DNA of 64,000 nt from Streptomyces albipurpureus (GTDB lineage Bacteria > Actinomycetota > Actinomycetes > Streptomycetales > Streptomycetaceae): the NCBI RefSeq assembly GCF_023701525.1, contig NZ_JAMQAW010000030.1:124001-188000 (forward strand), read 5' to 3'. Of the stretch, positions 9,253 to 17,493 are shown piece by piece. Position 1 is the stretch's first letter, and every line of letters starts with the position of its first letter. The notes below the pieces were generated by a model. That model saw nothing but the letters and a program-made list of their open reading frames with translations, was not told where the DNA came from and did no database searches. The position numbers and the translations under genes were made by a program.

Positions 9253-10254
9253 CTAGTGGGCATCGGCGATGTGCTGCGTACCGATCCGCTTGCGGAACAC
9301 CCAGTACGTCCAGCCCTGGTAGAGGAGGACGAGCGGGGTGGCGATACCCGCACACCAAGTCATGATCTTGAGGGTGTAAGGGGTCGACGAAGCGTTGGTG
9401 ACGGTCAGGTTCCAGGCGTCATTGAGCGAGGACGGCATCACGTTCGGGAACAACGTCAGGAACAACATCGCCACCGCTGCGATGATCGTCACTCCGGAGA
9501 AGGCGAACGACCAGCCCTCGCGGCCCAGCTGGTTCGCTCCGATGGCCGCCACCAGTGCCACCACCGCGATGATCATTGCGATCAGGCTCGTACCGTCTCC
9601 CCGGTCCACTTGGGTCCAGGTCAGAAAAACGAGCGCGAGTACCGCGGTGACCAGGCCCAGCTTGAGGGCAAGGGCACGGGCCCGGGTCCGAATGTCTCCG
9701 AGCGTCTTCAGGGCGACAAAGACCGCGCCGTGGAAGGTGAAGAGGGTCAGCGTGACCAGTCCACCGAGCAGCGAGTAGGGGTTGAGCAGGTCGAAGAAGT
9801 TGCCGACGTACTCCATCTCTCCATCGATCTTGACCCCCCGCACGATGTTGGCGAAGGCCACACCCCAGAGGAAGGCGGGGATCAGGGAGCACCAGAAGAT
9901 GGCGTGCTCCCAGTTGGTCTGCCACCGGTCTTCGGGCCGCTTGTGTCGATACTCGAAGGACACTCCGCGCACGATCAGACAGACGAGAATGATCAGTAGC
10001 GGTAGGTAGAAGCCGGAGAAGAGGGTGGCGTACCACTCGGGGAAGGCAGCGAAGGTGGCGCCACCCGCGGAGAGTAGCCAGACCTCATTGCCGTCCCAGA
10101 CCGGTCCGATCGTGTTGATCAGCACCCGCTTCTCACGGCGGTCACGAGCAAGCAGTTTGGTCAGGACGCCCACCCCGAAGTCAAAGCCTTCGAGGAAGAA
10201 GTAGCCGATCCAGAGGACGGCGATCAGGACGAACCAGACGTCGTGGAGTTCCAT
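9253..10254 (-). CDS. cydB: Cytochrome bd ubiquinol/menaquinol oxidase subunit II
   Basis: A 333-residue polytopic membrane protein, the usual length for CydB. It opens with MELHDVWFVLIAVLWIGYFFLEGFDFGVG and has the INTIGPVWDGNEVWLL signature followed by FPEWYATLFSGFYLPLL, diagnostic of the family. CydB pairs with CydA to form the high-affinity terminal oxidase that reduces O2 to water using quinol electrons without proton pumping. It starts 22 bases after the cydA stop and ends six bases before cydDC, so the three genes form one tight operon under the Rex site upstream of cydA. Confidence 0.95.
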   Translation of the reverse strand: MELHDVWFVLIAVLWIGYFFLEGFDFGVGVLTKLLARDRREKRVLINTIGPVWDGNEVWLLSAGGATFAAFPEWYATLFSGFYLPLLIILVCLIVRGVSFEYRHKRPEDRWQTNWEHAIFWCSLIPAFLWGVAFANIVRGVKIDGEMEYVGNFFDLLNPYSLLGGLVTLTLFTFHGAVFVALKTLGDIRTRARALALKLGLVTAVLALVFLTWTQVDRGDGTSLIAMIIAVVALVAAIGANQLGREGWSFAFSGVTIIAAVAMLFLTLFPNVMPSSLNDAWNLTVTNASSTPYTLKIMTWCAGIATPLVLLYQGWTYWVFRKRIGTQHIADAH

Positions 10255-10276
10255 GCCTCAGCAGCTCCTCAGGGCC

Positions 10277-11785
10277 TCAGTACGAGAAGGCCATCGGACG
10301 GTCGGCGTCATCGTCGTGGCCTCCGATCTTGGTGGGCGGGTTGAGGTCGGCCTCGGTCAACTCGGGCGGCCCGAGCTTGACGTACTTCACCATCAGCTTG
10401 AACTCGATGACGGCGAGGATCGCGTAGAGCAGGGTGAAGCCGATCATGGAGGTGAGGACCTCGCCCTGCGAGACGCCGGGGGAGACCGCGTCCTTGGTGC
10501 GGAGGACTCCGTACACCACCCACGGCTGACGCCCCATCTCGGTGAAGATCCAGCCCCAGGAGGTGGCGATCAGCGGGAAGGTCATGGTCCAGAGGGCGAT
10601 CACCCAGTACCACTTGCTGAACCGGGGGCCCAGGGGCTTCTTGCGGAACAGCACCAGATTCGGCACTTCGTCCTCACCGGTCCGCAGGGCTGTCGGCAGC
10701 AGGAACCGCTTGCGGGTGAGCCAGAGGCCGAGGAGTCCGATGGTGACGGAGGCCATACCGAAGCCGATCATCCAGCGGAAGCCCCAGTAGGCGACCGGGA
10801 TGTTGGGCCGGTAGTCACCGGGGCCGAACTTCTCCTGCTCGGCCTTGTTGATGTCATTGATTCCAGGGACGTAGGAGTCGAAGTCACCGTTGGCGAGGAA
10901 GGACAGCAGTCCCGGAATCTCTATGGCGACCTTGTTGTGCCCCTCGTCCACATCTCCATACGCGAAGAGCGAGAAGGGCGCCGGCGCCTCGCCGTCCCAC
11001 AGGGCTTCGGCCGCGGCCATCTTCATCGGCTGCTGCCGGAACATGACCTTGCCGAGCACATCGCCACTGATGGCGGTGAAGAAACCGGCGATGATCAGGG
11101 TGACCAGGCCGAGGCGGAGCGAGGTCCGCATCACGGGGATGTGCTTCTTGCGCGCCAGATGGTAGGCGGCGATACCGACCATAAAGGCGCCGCCGACGAG
11201 GAAGGCCGCCGTGATGGTGTGGAAGAACTGGGCGACGGCGGTGTCCTGGCTCAGGACACGCCAGAAGTCGGTCAGCTCCGCTCGCCCGCGCTCCTCATTG
11301 ATGCGGTAGCCGACGGGGTGCTGCATCCAGGAGTTGGCGGCCAGGATGAAGTACGCGGAGAGGATGGTCCCGATCGAGACCATCCAGATACAGGCCAAGT
11401 GGATCTTCTTCGGCAGCTTGTCCCAGCCGAAGATCCATAGACCGATGAAGGTCGACTCGAAGAAGAACGCAATCAGCGCTTCGAAGGCGAGTGGTGCACC
11501 GAAGATGTCACCCACGAAGCGGGAGTAGTCCGACCAGTTCATACCGAACTGGAACTCCTGCACGATGCCGGTGACGACGCCCATGGCGATGTTGATCAGG
11601 AACAGCTTGCCCCAGAACTTCGTGGCCTTGAGGTACTTCTCGTTCTCCGTCCGCACCCAGGCGGTCTGGAGACCTGCCGTGAGAGCGGCGAGGGAGATCG
11701 TCAGGGGAACGAAGAGGAAGTGGTAGACGGTCGTGATGCCGAACTGCCATCGCGCCAATGTCTCCGGCGCCAGAGCCAGGTCCAC
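10277..11785 (-). CDS. cydA: Cytochrome bd quinol oxidase subunit I
   Basis: A 502-residue membrane protein carrying the three haems and the quinol site of cytochrome bd. His22 in VYHFLFVPLT matches the haem b595 ligand, and the His in AQFFHTITAAF near residue 189 matches the haem b558 ligand. The signatures FEALIAFFFESTFIGLWIFGWD and ANSWMQHPVGYR are also present. The quinol-binding Q-loop is of the short type seen in Gram-positive bacteria, judging by overall length. It is the first gene of the cydA-cydB-cydDC operon. Transcription should be repressed by Rex when NADH/NAD+ is low, through the palindrome 84 bases upstream of the start. Confidence 0.96.
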   Translation of the reverse strand: MDLALAPETLARWQFGITTVYHFLFVPLTISLAALTAGLQTAWVRTENEKYLKATKFWGKLFLINIAMGVVTGIVQEFQFGMNWSDYSRFVGDIFGAPLAFEALIAFFFESTFIGLWIFGWDKLPKKIHLACIWMVSIGTILSAYFILAANSWMQHPVGYRINEERGRAELTDFWRVLSQDTAVAQFFHTITAAFLVGGAFMVGIAAYHLARKKHIPVMRTSLRLGLVTLIIAGFFTAISGDVLGKVMFRQQPMKMAAAEALWDGEAPAPFSLFAYGDVDEGHNKVAIEIPGLLSFLANGDFDSYVPGINDINKAEQEKFGPGDYRPNIPVAYWGFRWMIGFGMASVTIGLLGLWLTRKRFLLPTALRTGEDEVPNLVLFRKKPLGPRFSKWYWVIALWTMTFPLIATSWGWIFTEMGRQPWVVYGVLRTKDAVSPGVSQGEVLTSMIGFTLLYAILAVIEFKLMVKYVKLGPPELTEADLNPPTKIGGHDDDADRPMAFSY

Positions 11786-11868
11786 GTCGTTATCTCCTTA
11801 CATCGACGAGGTCGTGCGGCAGTTTGCCTGAATAATCCCAGTGATCGCGGGACGAACCAGGACACGCT

Positions 11869-11884
11869 TGTGAACGCGTTCACA
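11869..11884. promoter_or_regulatory. Rex operator (ROP) of the cyd operon
   Basis: TGTGAACGCGTTCACA is a perfect 16-bp palindrome identical to the ROP consensus known for the redox repressor Rex in Streptomyces. It lies 84 bp upstream of the cydA start. Rex senses the NADH/NAD+ ratio and releases DNA when NADH rises under oxygen limitation, inducing cytochrome bd. Confidence 0.92.
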
Positions 11885-12373
11885 TTCACAAGGATTATGA
11901 CTCATGCGAAAACCGCACCAATGACCGGGGGGTCCCTTCGCGACAATCCGCCCTGAGGAGACATAGGGACCCCGGATAGAGCCTTGATCCACCCGGATCA
12001 GGGCGACTCAAGGGGTCGAGACGGGGCATCCACTGGCCAGAGAGCGTCGCGCCGATCAGAACGGAGCACTCGACGGCGCGCTTGTGAACGCCCACGCGTT
12101 GGAAGCGGAGAGCCCGCGGATAGGCGCCGGGACGGGATCGGAGGTGGGACCGAGCGGGCAGAGCGTCGGTGAGCAGCGCACTGCCCCGGTCCGGGCGGGC
12201 CGGATCGGAGCAGTGGCGGTGGTACATGGACTCAGCGCCGACCCAGGCCGGTCGAGACGGGCGGCACCTCTACGGAAGGGGATCGAAACGGCCGGGTGGG
12301 GAAGTTCCACGGCCTGGGATCCAGGAGTCCGCGAGCTCCGGAGTCCTTGAACTCGGCAGATCGCGAGGCCGCA

Positions 12374-12395
12374 CACCCGGGGATACACCCGGGTG
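12374..12395 (-). terminator. Possible terminator of hisC
   Basis: CACCCGG (12374-12380) pairs exactly with CCGGGTG (12389-12395) across an 8-base loop, starting 19 bases after the hisC stop. There is no T-tract, as is usual in Streptomyces, so this is only a candidate. Confidence 0.35.
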
Positions 12396-12413
12396 ATCAA
12401 GGAAAGGTCTTCC

Positions 12414-13493
12414 CTAGAGGGTCTTGCGGAACTCCTCCGCCGCCCGCAGAAGAAGATCATTGGCCTCGGGCTCACCGATGGTGATCCGCACCCCCTCCCC
12501 CGGGAACGGACGCACCACCACCCCCACCTGCTCGCACGCGGCTGCAAAGTCGACGGTGCGGTCGCCGAGTCGCAGCCACACGAAGTTCGCCTGGGTCTCC
12601 GGGACGGTCCACCCCTGCTTCACCAAGGACTCATGGACCCGGGAGCGCTCGCAGACCAGCGAGCCGACCCGACCGAGCAACTCGTCCTCCGCCCTCAGCG
12701 AGGCCACCGCCGCATCCTGCGCGAGCTGGGTCACACCGAAGGGGACCGCCGTCTTCCGCAGCGCCGCCGCCACCGGTTCATGTGCGATGGCGAAGCCGAC
12801 CCGCAGCCCGGCCAGCCCATAGGCCTTGGAGAAGGTGCGCAGCACGGCCACATTGGGGCGGTCCCGGTAGACCTCGATCCCGTCCGGCACCTCGGGGTCA
12901 CGGATGAACTCCCGGTACGCCTCATCCAGCACCACCAGCACATCCGATGGCACACGGTCCAAGAACCGCTCCAGCTCAGCACGCCGGACGACCGTGCCGG
13001 TCGGATTGTTGGGGTTGCAGACGAAGATCAGCCGGGTCCGCTCACTGATCGCGTCGGCCATCGCGTCCAGGTCGTGCACCTCACCGGCGGTCAGCGGCAC
13101 CTGCACCGCCTTCGCCCCGCTGATCTGCGTGATGATCGGGTACGCCTCGAAGGACCGCCAGGCGTACATCACCTCATCGCCAGGACCCGAGGTCGACTGC
13201 ACCAGCGACTGGGCGACCCCCACCGATCCCGTACCGGTCGCCAGATGCGCCAGGGGCACGCTGAAACGGTCCGCCAACTCATTCATCAGACCGGTGCAGG
13301 CCATGTCGGGGTAGCGGTTGAAGGACTGGGCCGCGGCCATCGCGGTCTCCATCACCCCGGGCAGCGGCGGATAGGGGTTCTCATTGGACGACAGCTTGTA
13401 CGCGGCCGGGCCACCGGCAGCCGCGGGCTTGCCCGGCTTGTAGGTGGGGATGCCATCCAGCTCGGCGCGCAGCTTGGGGCTCGTCTCGCTCAC
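12414..13493 (-). CDS. hisC: HisC-like aminotransferase (histidinol-phosphate or aromatic amino acid)
   Basis: A 359-residue fold-type I PLP enzyme. It begins MSETSPKLRAELDGIPTYKPG and has AYKLSSNENPYPPLP, FVCNPNNPTGT, LDEAYREF and TFSKAYGLAGLRVGF, where the Lys near residue 222 is the PLP Schiff base; Arg residues near the C-terminus should bind the substrate carboxylate. The family includes HisC and the closely related aromatic aminotransferase Pat. The gene stands outside a histidine operon, so an aromatic-amino-acid role is possible. The start is the GTG at 13491-13493, preceded by GAGGAGG at ideal spacing; 33 more upstream codons are open but have no ribosome-binding site. It is transcribed divergently from the LacI gene. 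Confidence 0.85.
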   Translation of the reverse strand: MSETSPKLRAELDGIPTYKPGKPAAAGGPAAYKLSSNENPYPPLPGVMETAMAAAQSFNRYPDMACTGLMNELADRFSVPLAHLATGTGSVGVAQSLVQSTSGPGDEVMYAWRSFEAYPIITQISGAKAVQVPLTAGEVHDLDAMADAISERTRLIFVCNPNNPTGTVVRRAELERFLDRVPSDVLVVLDEAYREFIRDPEVPDGIEVYRDRPNVAVLRTFSKAYGLAGLRVGFAIAHEPVAAALRKTAVPFGVTQLAQDAAVASLRAEDELLGRVGSLVCERSRVHESLVKQGWTVPETQANFVWLRLGDRTVDFAAACEQVGVVVRPFPGEGVRITIGEPEANDLLLRAAEEFRKTL

Positions 13494-13920
13494 CGCAGGT
13501 CCTCCTCGACCGTCCATACACCGCAGGAACAGCCCATCCGTCACCGCGGTAACCACAATCCGGAACCGGTACTTCGGGTACCCCGGAACCAATACTGCTC
13601 ACCCTATGAGGATTCCGGTCCGGAGCGTATGGGTGGAGTACGGAAATGGGGGGAGCGCTCGACTCCCTGGCGCACGCCGGTGGCTCGCTCCGTGGCGCGC
13701 ATCCCCCGTAGAGGTGAGTTGAGACCTCTTCGAGACTCTTAGAGGCATCGACTATTCAGTAGGCCAACACGGCCAGACACCCGAGACGCCGTAGGCGCAA
13801 CGTGTAACTTCCTTACATTTCAAGGCAGTTGATGCGTTATGATCATGCATAAACGTGCCTGTCAACGACTGAATATGCGATCAGCCCAACCGCCCACGTG
13901 AGCCCTACTATCGGCTCGCC
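13494..13920. other. Gene-free stretch between divergent hisC and lacI-type genes
   Basis: No coding region is recognisable. It must hold the promoters of both divergent genes. An AT-richer patch at about 13830-13860 contains overlapping short palindromes (ATGATCAT, ATGCAT) and an imperfect CGTTATG...CATAAACG symmetry. This could be the LacI-family regulator's own operator or a -10 region; I cannot decide between them. Confidence 0.4.
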
Positions 13921-15033
13921 ATGACAGCAGCAGGGAAGCACCAGGTGAGCCGGACGGACACAACCCGCCGGGGAAGCCGGCAAGGTCGGGCGGGCATCCG
14001 AGACGTCGCCGCCGCAGCCGGTGTCTCCATCACGACTGTCTCGGACGCCCTCAACGGAAAAGGGCGACTACCGGACGCCACCCGCAGACATGTCCGAGAG
14101 GTCGCCGATCGACTGGGTTATCGCCCATCGGCGGCGGCCCGCACCCTACGTACCGGCAAGTCGGGACTCATCGGCCTGACGGTGACGACGTACGGGGATG
14201 AACCTTTCACCTTCACGGAGTTCGCGTACTTCGCAGAGATGGCGAGAGCCGCCACCTCTGCGGCATTAGCCCGCGGATACGCCTTGGTGATCCTCCCCGC
14301 CACTTCTCGCCATGACGTCTGGTCGAACGTGGCCCTCGACGGCACGATCGTCATCGATCCATCCGACCATGATCCGGTCGTTACCGAGCTGGTCCGCCAG
14401 GGCCTGCCCGTCGTCTCCGACGGACGACCGGCGGGTACCCTCCCGGTCACCGCCTGGGTGGACAACGACCATGAGGCCGCCGTACTCGACCTACTCGACC
14501 ATCTGGCGGATGCTGGCGCCCGCCGGATCGGACTACTGACCGGCACCACCACCGATACGTACACGCGTCTGTCCACCACCGCGTATCTGAACTGGTGCGA
14601 ACGGGTCGGCCAGGACCCCGTCTATGAGTCATACCCGGCGCATGACCCATGCGCCGGAGCCGTCGCAGCCGATCGGCTGCTTGCCCGCCCAGACCGGCCA
14701 GATGCCGTATACGGGCTCTTCGACCCCAATGGCACGGATCTACTCGCTGCCGCCCGTCGGTACGGGCTACGTGTCCCCGAGGACCTCCTCCTCGTCTGCT
14801 GTAGCGAGTCGACCGTCTACGCCACGACCGAACCGCCCATCACCACTCTCTCGCTCAAGCCACGCAGAATCGGCACCGCGGTTGTCCAACTGCTCATCGA
14901 TGCCATCGAAGGGATTGATGAGGATCGACCGGTCGAGCAGGTGATACCGACCGAACTGATCATCCGGACGTCCTCGCAGCGCCGTTCTCCGCGGACGACG
15001 GTGAGCGCCCCACGCTCTCCATCTTCGGAATAG
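13921..15033 (+). CDS. LacI-family transcriptional regulator with an in-frame TTA codon
   Basis: A 370-residue repressor of standard architecture. The helix-turn-helix and hinge helix cover ~20-75 (GIRDVAAAAGVSITTVSDALNG, then ATRRHVREVADRLGYRPS). A periplasmic-binding-protein-like sensor fold follows, with DGTIVIDPSD, WVDNDHEAAVLDLLDHL and ARRIGLLTG. The N-terminal ~20 residues and C-terminal ~20 are charged extensions. No sugar-transport or catabolic genes lie alongside, so the ligand is unknown. Leu at 14266-14268 is encoded by TTA, the rarest Streptomyces codon, which requires the bldA tRNA; this suggests translation is favoured late in development. Upstream sequence includes AT-rich partial palindromes that could be an autoregulatory site. 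Confidence 0.87.
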   Translation: MTAAGKHQVSRTDTTRRGSRQGRAGIRDVAAAAGVSITTVSDALNGKGRLPDATRRHVREVADRLGYRPSAAARTLRTGKSGLIGLTVTTYGDEPFTFTEFAYFAEMARAATSAALARGYALVILPATSRHDVWSNVALDGTIVIDPSDHDPVVTELVRQGLPVVSDGRPAGTLPVTAWVDNDHEAAVLDLLDHLADAGARRIGLLTGTTTDTYTRLSTTAYLNWCERVGQDPVYESYPAHDPCAGAVAADRLLARPDRPDAVYGLFDPNGTDLLAAARRYGLRVPEDLLLVCCSESTVYATTEPPITTLSLKPRRIGTAVVQLLIDAIEGIDEDRPVEQVIPTELIIRTSSQRRSPRTTVSAPRSPSSE

Positions 15034-15066
15034 ATCTCCCCAATCAGGACGAAACAGCCGACGTGT

Positions 15067-15095
15067 CAGGGGTGGGGACGGATTCACCACCCCTG
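15067..15095 (+). terminator. Hairpin terminator after the LacI gene
   Basis: CAGGGGTGG (15067-15075) pairs exactly with CCACCCCTG (15087-15095) across an 11-base loop, 33 bases after the stop codon. GC-rich stem without a T-tract, as is common in Streptomyces. Confidence 0.6.
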
Positions 15096-15207
15096 GTGCG
15101 TCACAGAGCGCCGCCCTCATTCCTATGATGGGCGCACGACACCGCGGACCACCCTGACCAGGCTGGGCCGAGAGGTGAACGGCGGCGCGACGGTGGTGGA
15201 GGGGTCG

Positions 15208-16392
15208 ATGACTCAGGGGGCCGGTCAGGGACCCGTGGTGCGGACGGCGACATTGCGTGATTTCCGCGTTCCACCATATGCGCAGGTACCCGTACAGTCG
15301 CAGCTAGCCGAGGAGCAGAAGGAACCTCCAGCGCCGCCGCAGCCACCTCAAGCGGCGACGCCATCTCAGCCCCACGAACCACCAGGGCCTCAGCCGGAAC
15401 CCACGGCGCAAGAGGTACTGCCGCCACGCTCCACCCACCCCGGAAACGCCGTGCCGGAGGATGAGCTCCCCGAGGGTTACACCCCCACCGAGCGCGACCT
15501 CCCGGTGATCAAACGTGCGGATCCGGGTGACACCGTCAAGATGCAGACCATCCCGGGCGAGGGATCCGACGGTCTCGGTCCGCTCTATGTGGTCGGTGAT
15601 GTCCATGGCTACTTCGACGAACTGGTCGAGGCCCTCGCTGCCCAGGGGCTGATCGACGCCGACGGCGGTTGGGCGGCGGGCAATGCCCGTCTCTGGTTCC
15701 TCGGCGACTTCACCGACCGAGGTCCCGACGGCATCGGGGTCATCGACCTGGTGATGCGGCTGTCGGCCGAGGCCGCCGCCGCGGGTGGCTACTGCAAGGC
15801 CCTGATGGGCAACCACGAACTGCTGCTGCTCGGCGCCAAGCGATTCGGCGACACGCCGGTCAACTCAGGTGCGGGCACCGCCACCTTCCAGGCCGCCTGG
15901 CTGCTCAACGGCGGCCAGAAGTCCGATATGGACCGGCTCCAAGACGTCCATGTGCAGTGGATGGCGCGACTGGACGCAGTGGTCGAAGAGGACCGGCACC
16001 TCTTGATGCACTCCGACACCACGGCCTACCTCGACTTCGGTTCCACCATCGAAGACGTCAACGAGACCGTCCACGAGATCCTCACCCGCAATGACGCCGA
16101 CGAATGCTGGGACCTCTTCCGCAAGCTCACCAAGCGCTTCGCCTTCCGGGACGAGGGCGGCCCCCAAGCCGTCCGCGACCTGCTGGCCACCTACGGCGGA
16201 CAGCGCATTGTGCATGGCCACAGCCCCATTCCCTATCTGCTGGGCGAGGTCGGCAACGAGGACGGCGAGGAGGTCGAGCGCACGGTCATCGATGGGCCGC
16301 ATGTGTACGCGGACGGACTCGCCATCGCCATGGACGGCGGAGTGACCATGGCCGGAAAGCTACTAGTCGTCCAACTTCCGGTGCCCAATTAG
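15208..16392 (+). CDS. PPP-like metallophosphoesterase with Pro-rich N-terminus
   Basis: A 394-residue protein. Residues 1-~110 are Pro/Gln/Ala-rich and probably disordered. The catalytic domain has the complete calcineurin-type set: GDVHG (~130), GDFTDRG (~165), GNHE (~200) and a late VHGHSP, giving the two-metal site of Ser/Thr protein phosphatases or diadenosine-tetraphosphatase-like enzymes. The target is unknown. The ATG at 15208 is preceded by GGAGGGG at good spacing; a GTG at 15175 would add 11 residues but has a weaker site. The downstream membrane-protein gene begins 149 bases later on the same strand. Confidence 0.85.
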   Translation: MTQGAGQGPVVRTATLRDFRVPPYAQVPVQSQLAEEQKEPPAPPQPPQAATPSQPHEPPGPQPEPTAQEVLPPRSTHPGNAVPEDELPEGYTPTERDLPVIKRADPGDTVKMQTIPGEGSDGLGPLYVVGDVHGYFDELVEALAAQGLIDADGGWAAGNARLWFLGDFTDRGPDGIGVIDLVMRLSAEAAAAGGYCKALMGNHELLLLGAKRFGDTPVNSGAGTATFQAAWLLNGGQKSDMDRLQDVHVQWMARLDAVVEEDRHLLMHSDTTAYLDFGSTIEDVNETVHEILTRNDADECWDLFRKLTKRFAFRDEGGPQAVRDLLATYGGQRIVHGHSPIPYLLGEVGNEDGEEVERTVIDGPHVYADGLAIAMDGGVTMAGKLLVVQLPVPN

Positions 16393-16541
16393 GCAAAGCC
16401 CCGCCCTCGATTTATCGAAACCCCCTGTCACCGCGTGCCGGAACCGCTCTACCATCGGCATATCCGTAGCAGGCTCTCCTCCGTTTCCGCCCAACCGTCC
16501 CGCCAAAAGCGGGCGATTCGGGCCCTACGGAGCATCGGGGG

Positions 16542-17363
16542 ATGCAGATGAAAAGCGCTCCGCACCTGCTGAACGAGGATCGCGCCGAATTTGAGCGGGT
16601 CCTCGAAGACGCACTGCGCAATGCGCAAGACCGACCAGACCTCGCCGCCATAGGGCAGCGACTCAACGCAGCACAACTGCGCACGATGGCCTTGACCTCG
16701 ACGGCGCTGATCGCCGCCGAGGCTGCCGCCGAGTACGAGCACTATGTGAAGATCCGCGAGGAAACGCGCTCAGCCGCGGCTCCCACGGTCGCCCAGGACT
16801 CCGTCATGGGCACCGGCGAATCGGCCGAACGGGGCGCGGGGCTCGCCGCCGTGATAGCCGTACTCGCCCCGGTTCTCGCCGGGACGGCCGCGGTGATCTT
16901 TCTGCTGATCGGCTACAGCCTCAGAATGCTCGACCCCGTTCCCGCCATCGCGAAATCCCTGGTGTCCGTCGGCTGGTTCTTCGGTGCCCTGGCGGCCGTG
17001 GCCATGACGGTCGCCGGCATCGGTCTGCTTCTCACCGCTCTCCGCAATGAGGCGACACAGGTGCAGGCGGTGGAGGTGGTCGCCGAGTTGCCCGACGAGG
17101 TGGCTCGCGCCAAGGACGCCTGGCTCCACGCGCTGCTGGAGCGCGGCATCCTGCCCTTTCTCCAAGCGTCGCTCAACGACCCCAGTGCCGACCCCACGTC
17201 CGCAAGCCCGCCACGACCGGTGGGCCGAATCCCCAAGGTGGGGTACAGCGGACCGAACTACTCCAGTCCCAACGAGGGTGCGACCAAGGGACAGCGGCCC
17301 ACCTTCACCAGCCCGGACTTCTCCAGCCCCGACTTCGGCGGGCCGGAGCATCAACCGGATTGA
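16542..17363 (+). CDS. Membrane protein of unknown function with SPDF-repeat tail
   Basis: A 273-residue protein I know only as a conserved Streptomyces hypothetical. Residues 1-~75 are helical and charged (NEDRAEFERVLEDALRNAQ). Two membrane helices lie at ~100-125 (LAAVIAVLAPVLAGTAAVIFL) and ~140-165 (SVGWFFGALAAVAMTVAGIG), with a soluble helical segment after them. The C-terminus is low-complexity with repeated Tyr/Phe-Ser-Ser-Pro units (GYSGPNYSSPN, FTSPDFSSPDFGGPE). The tail could be an interaction or phosphorylation segment, but that is speculative. Convergent with thiC through the strong hairpin at 17440-17473. Confidence 0.75.
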   Translation: MQMKSAPHLLNEDRAEFERVLEDALRNAQDRPDLAAIGQRLNAAQLRTMALTSTALIAAEAAAEYEHYVKIREETRSAAAPTVAQDSVMGTGESAERGAGLAAVIAVLAPVLAGTAAVIFLLIGYSLRMLDPVPAIAKSLVSVGWFFGALAAVAMTVAGIGLLLTALRNEATQVQAVEVVAELPDEVARAKDAWLHALLERGILPFLQASLNDPSADPTSASPPRPVGRIPKVGYSGPNYSSPNEGATKGQRPTFTSPDFSSPDFGGPEHQPD

Positions 17364-17439
17364 CCCGCGCTACCCGTCAACACACGGTGGCGAGGCAACA
17401 GAGCGGCTAAAGGGCCGATGCCTGGAGCCGACAGCAGTG

Positions 17440-17473
17440 GCTGCGGGGCCGGTCCATGGATCGGCCCCGCAGC
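17440..17473. terminator. Bidirectional terminator between the membrane-protein gene and thiC
   Basis: A perfect 12-bp stem: GCTGCGGGGCCG (17440-17451) and its exact complement (17462-17473), with a 10-base loop that is itself partly palindromic. It sits 76 bases after the plus-strand stop and 20 bases after the thiC stop on the minus strand, so it can serve both. Confidence 0.82.
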
Positions 17474-17493
17474 ATCAGCTACCAGGAGTAGCG

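Larger units (their letters stand above)
11786..12413. other. Gene-free stretch: cydA control region and 3' flank of hisC
   Basis: The first ~100 bases are the cydA leader and promoter, including the Rex operator at 11869-11884. The remainder up to the hisC stop has no recognisable coding region on either strand. A Rex-like half site (TTGTGAACGC) recurs near 12080 without its partner. A short hairpin at 12374-12395 may terminate hisC. Confidence 0.5.

Noticed and set aside
15175..15207. GTG start 11 codons upstream for the phosphatase
   Set aside because: The ATG at 15208 has a clear GGAGGGG at correct spacing.
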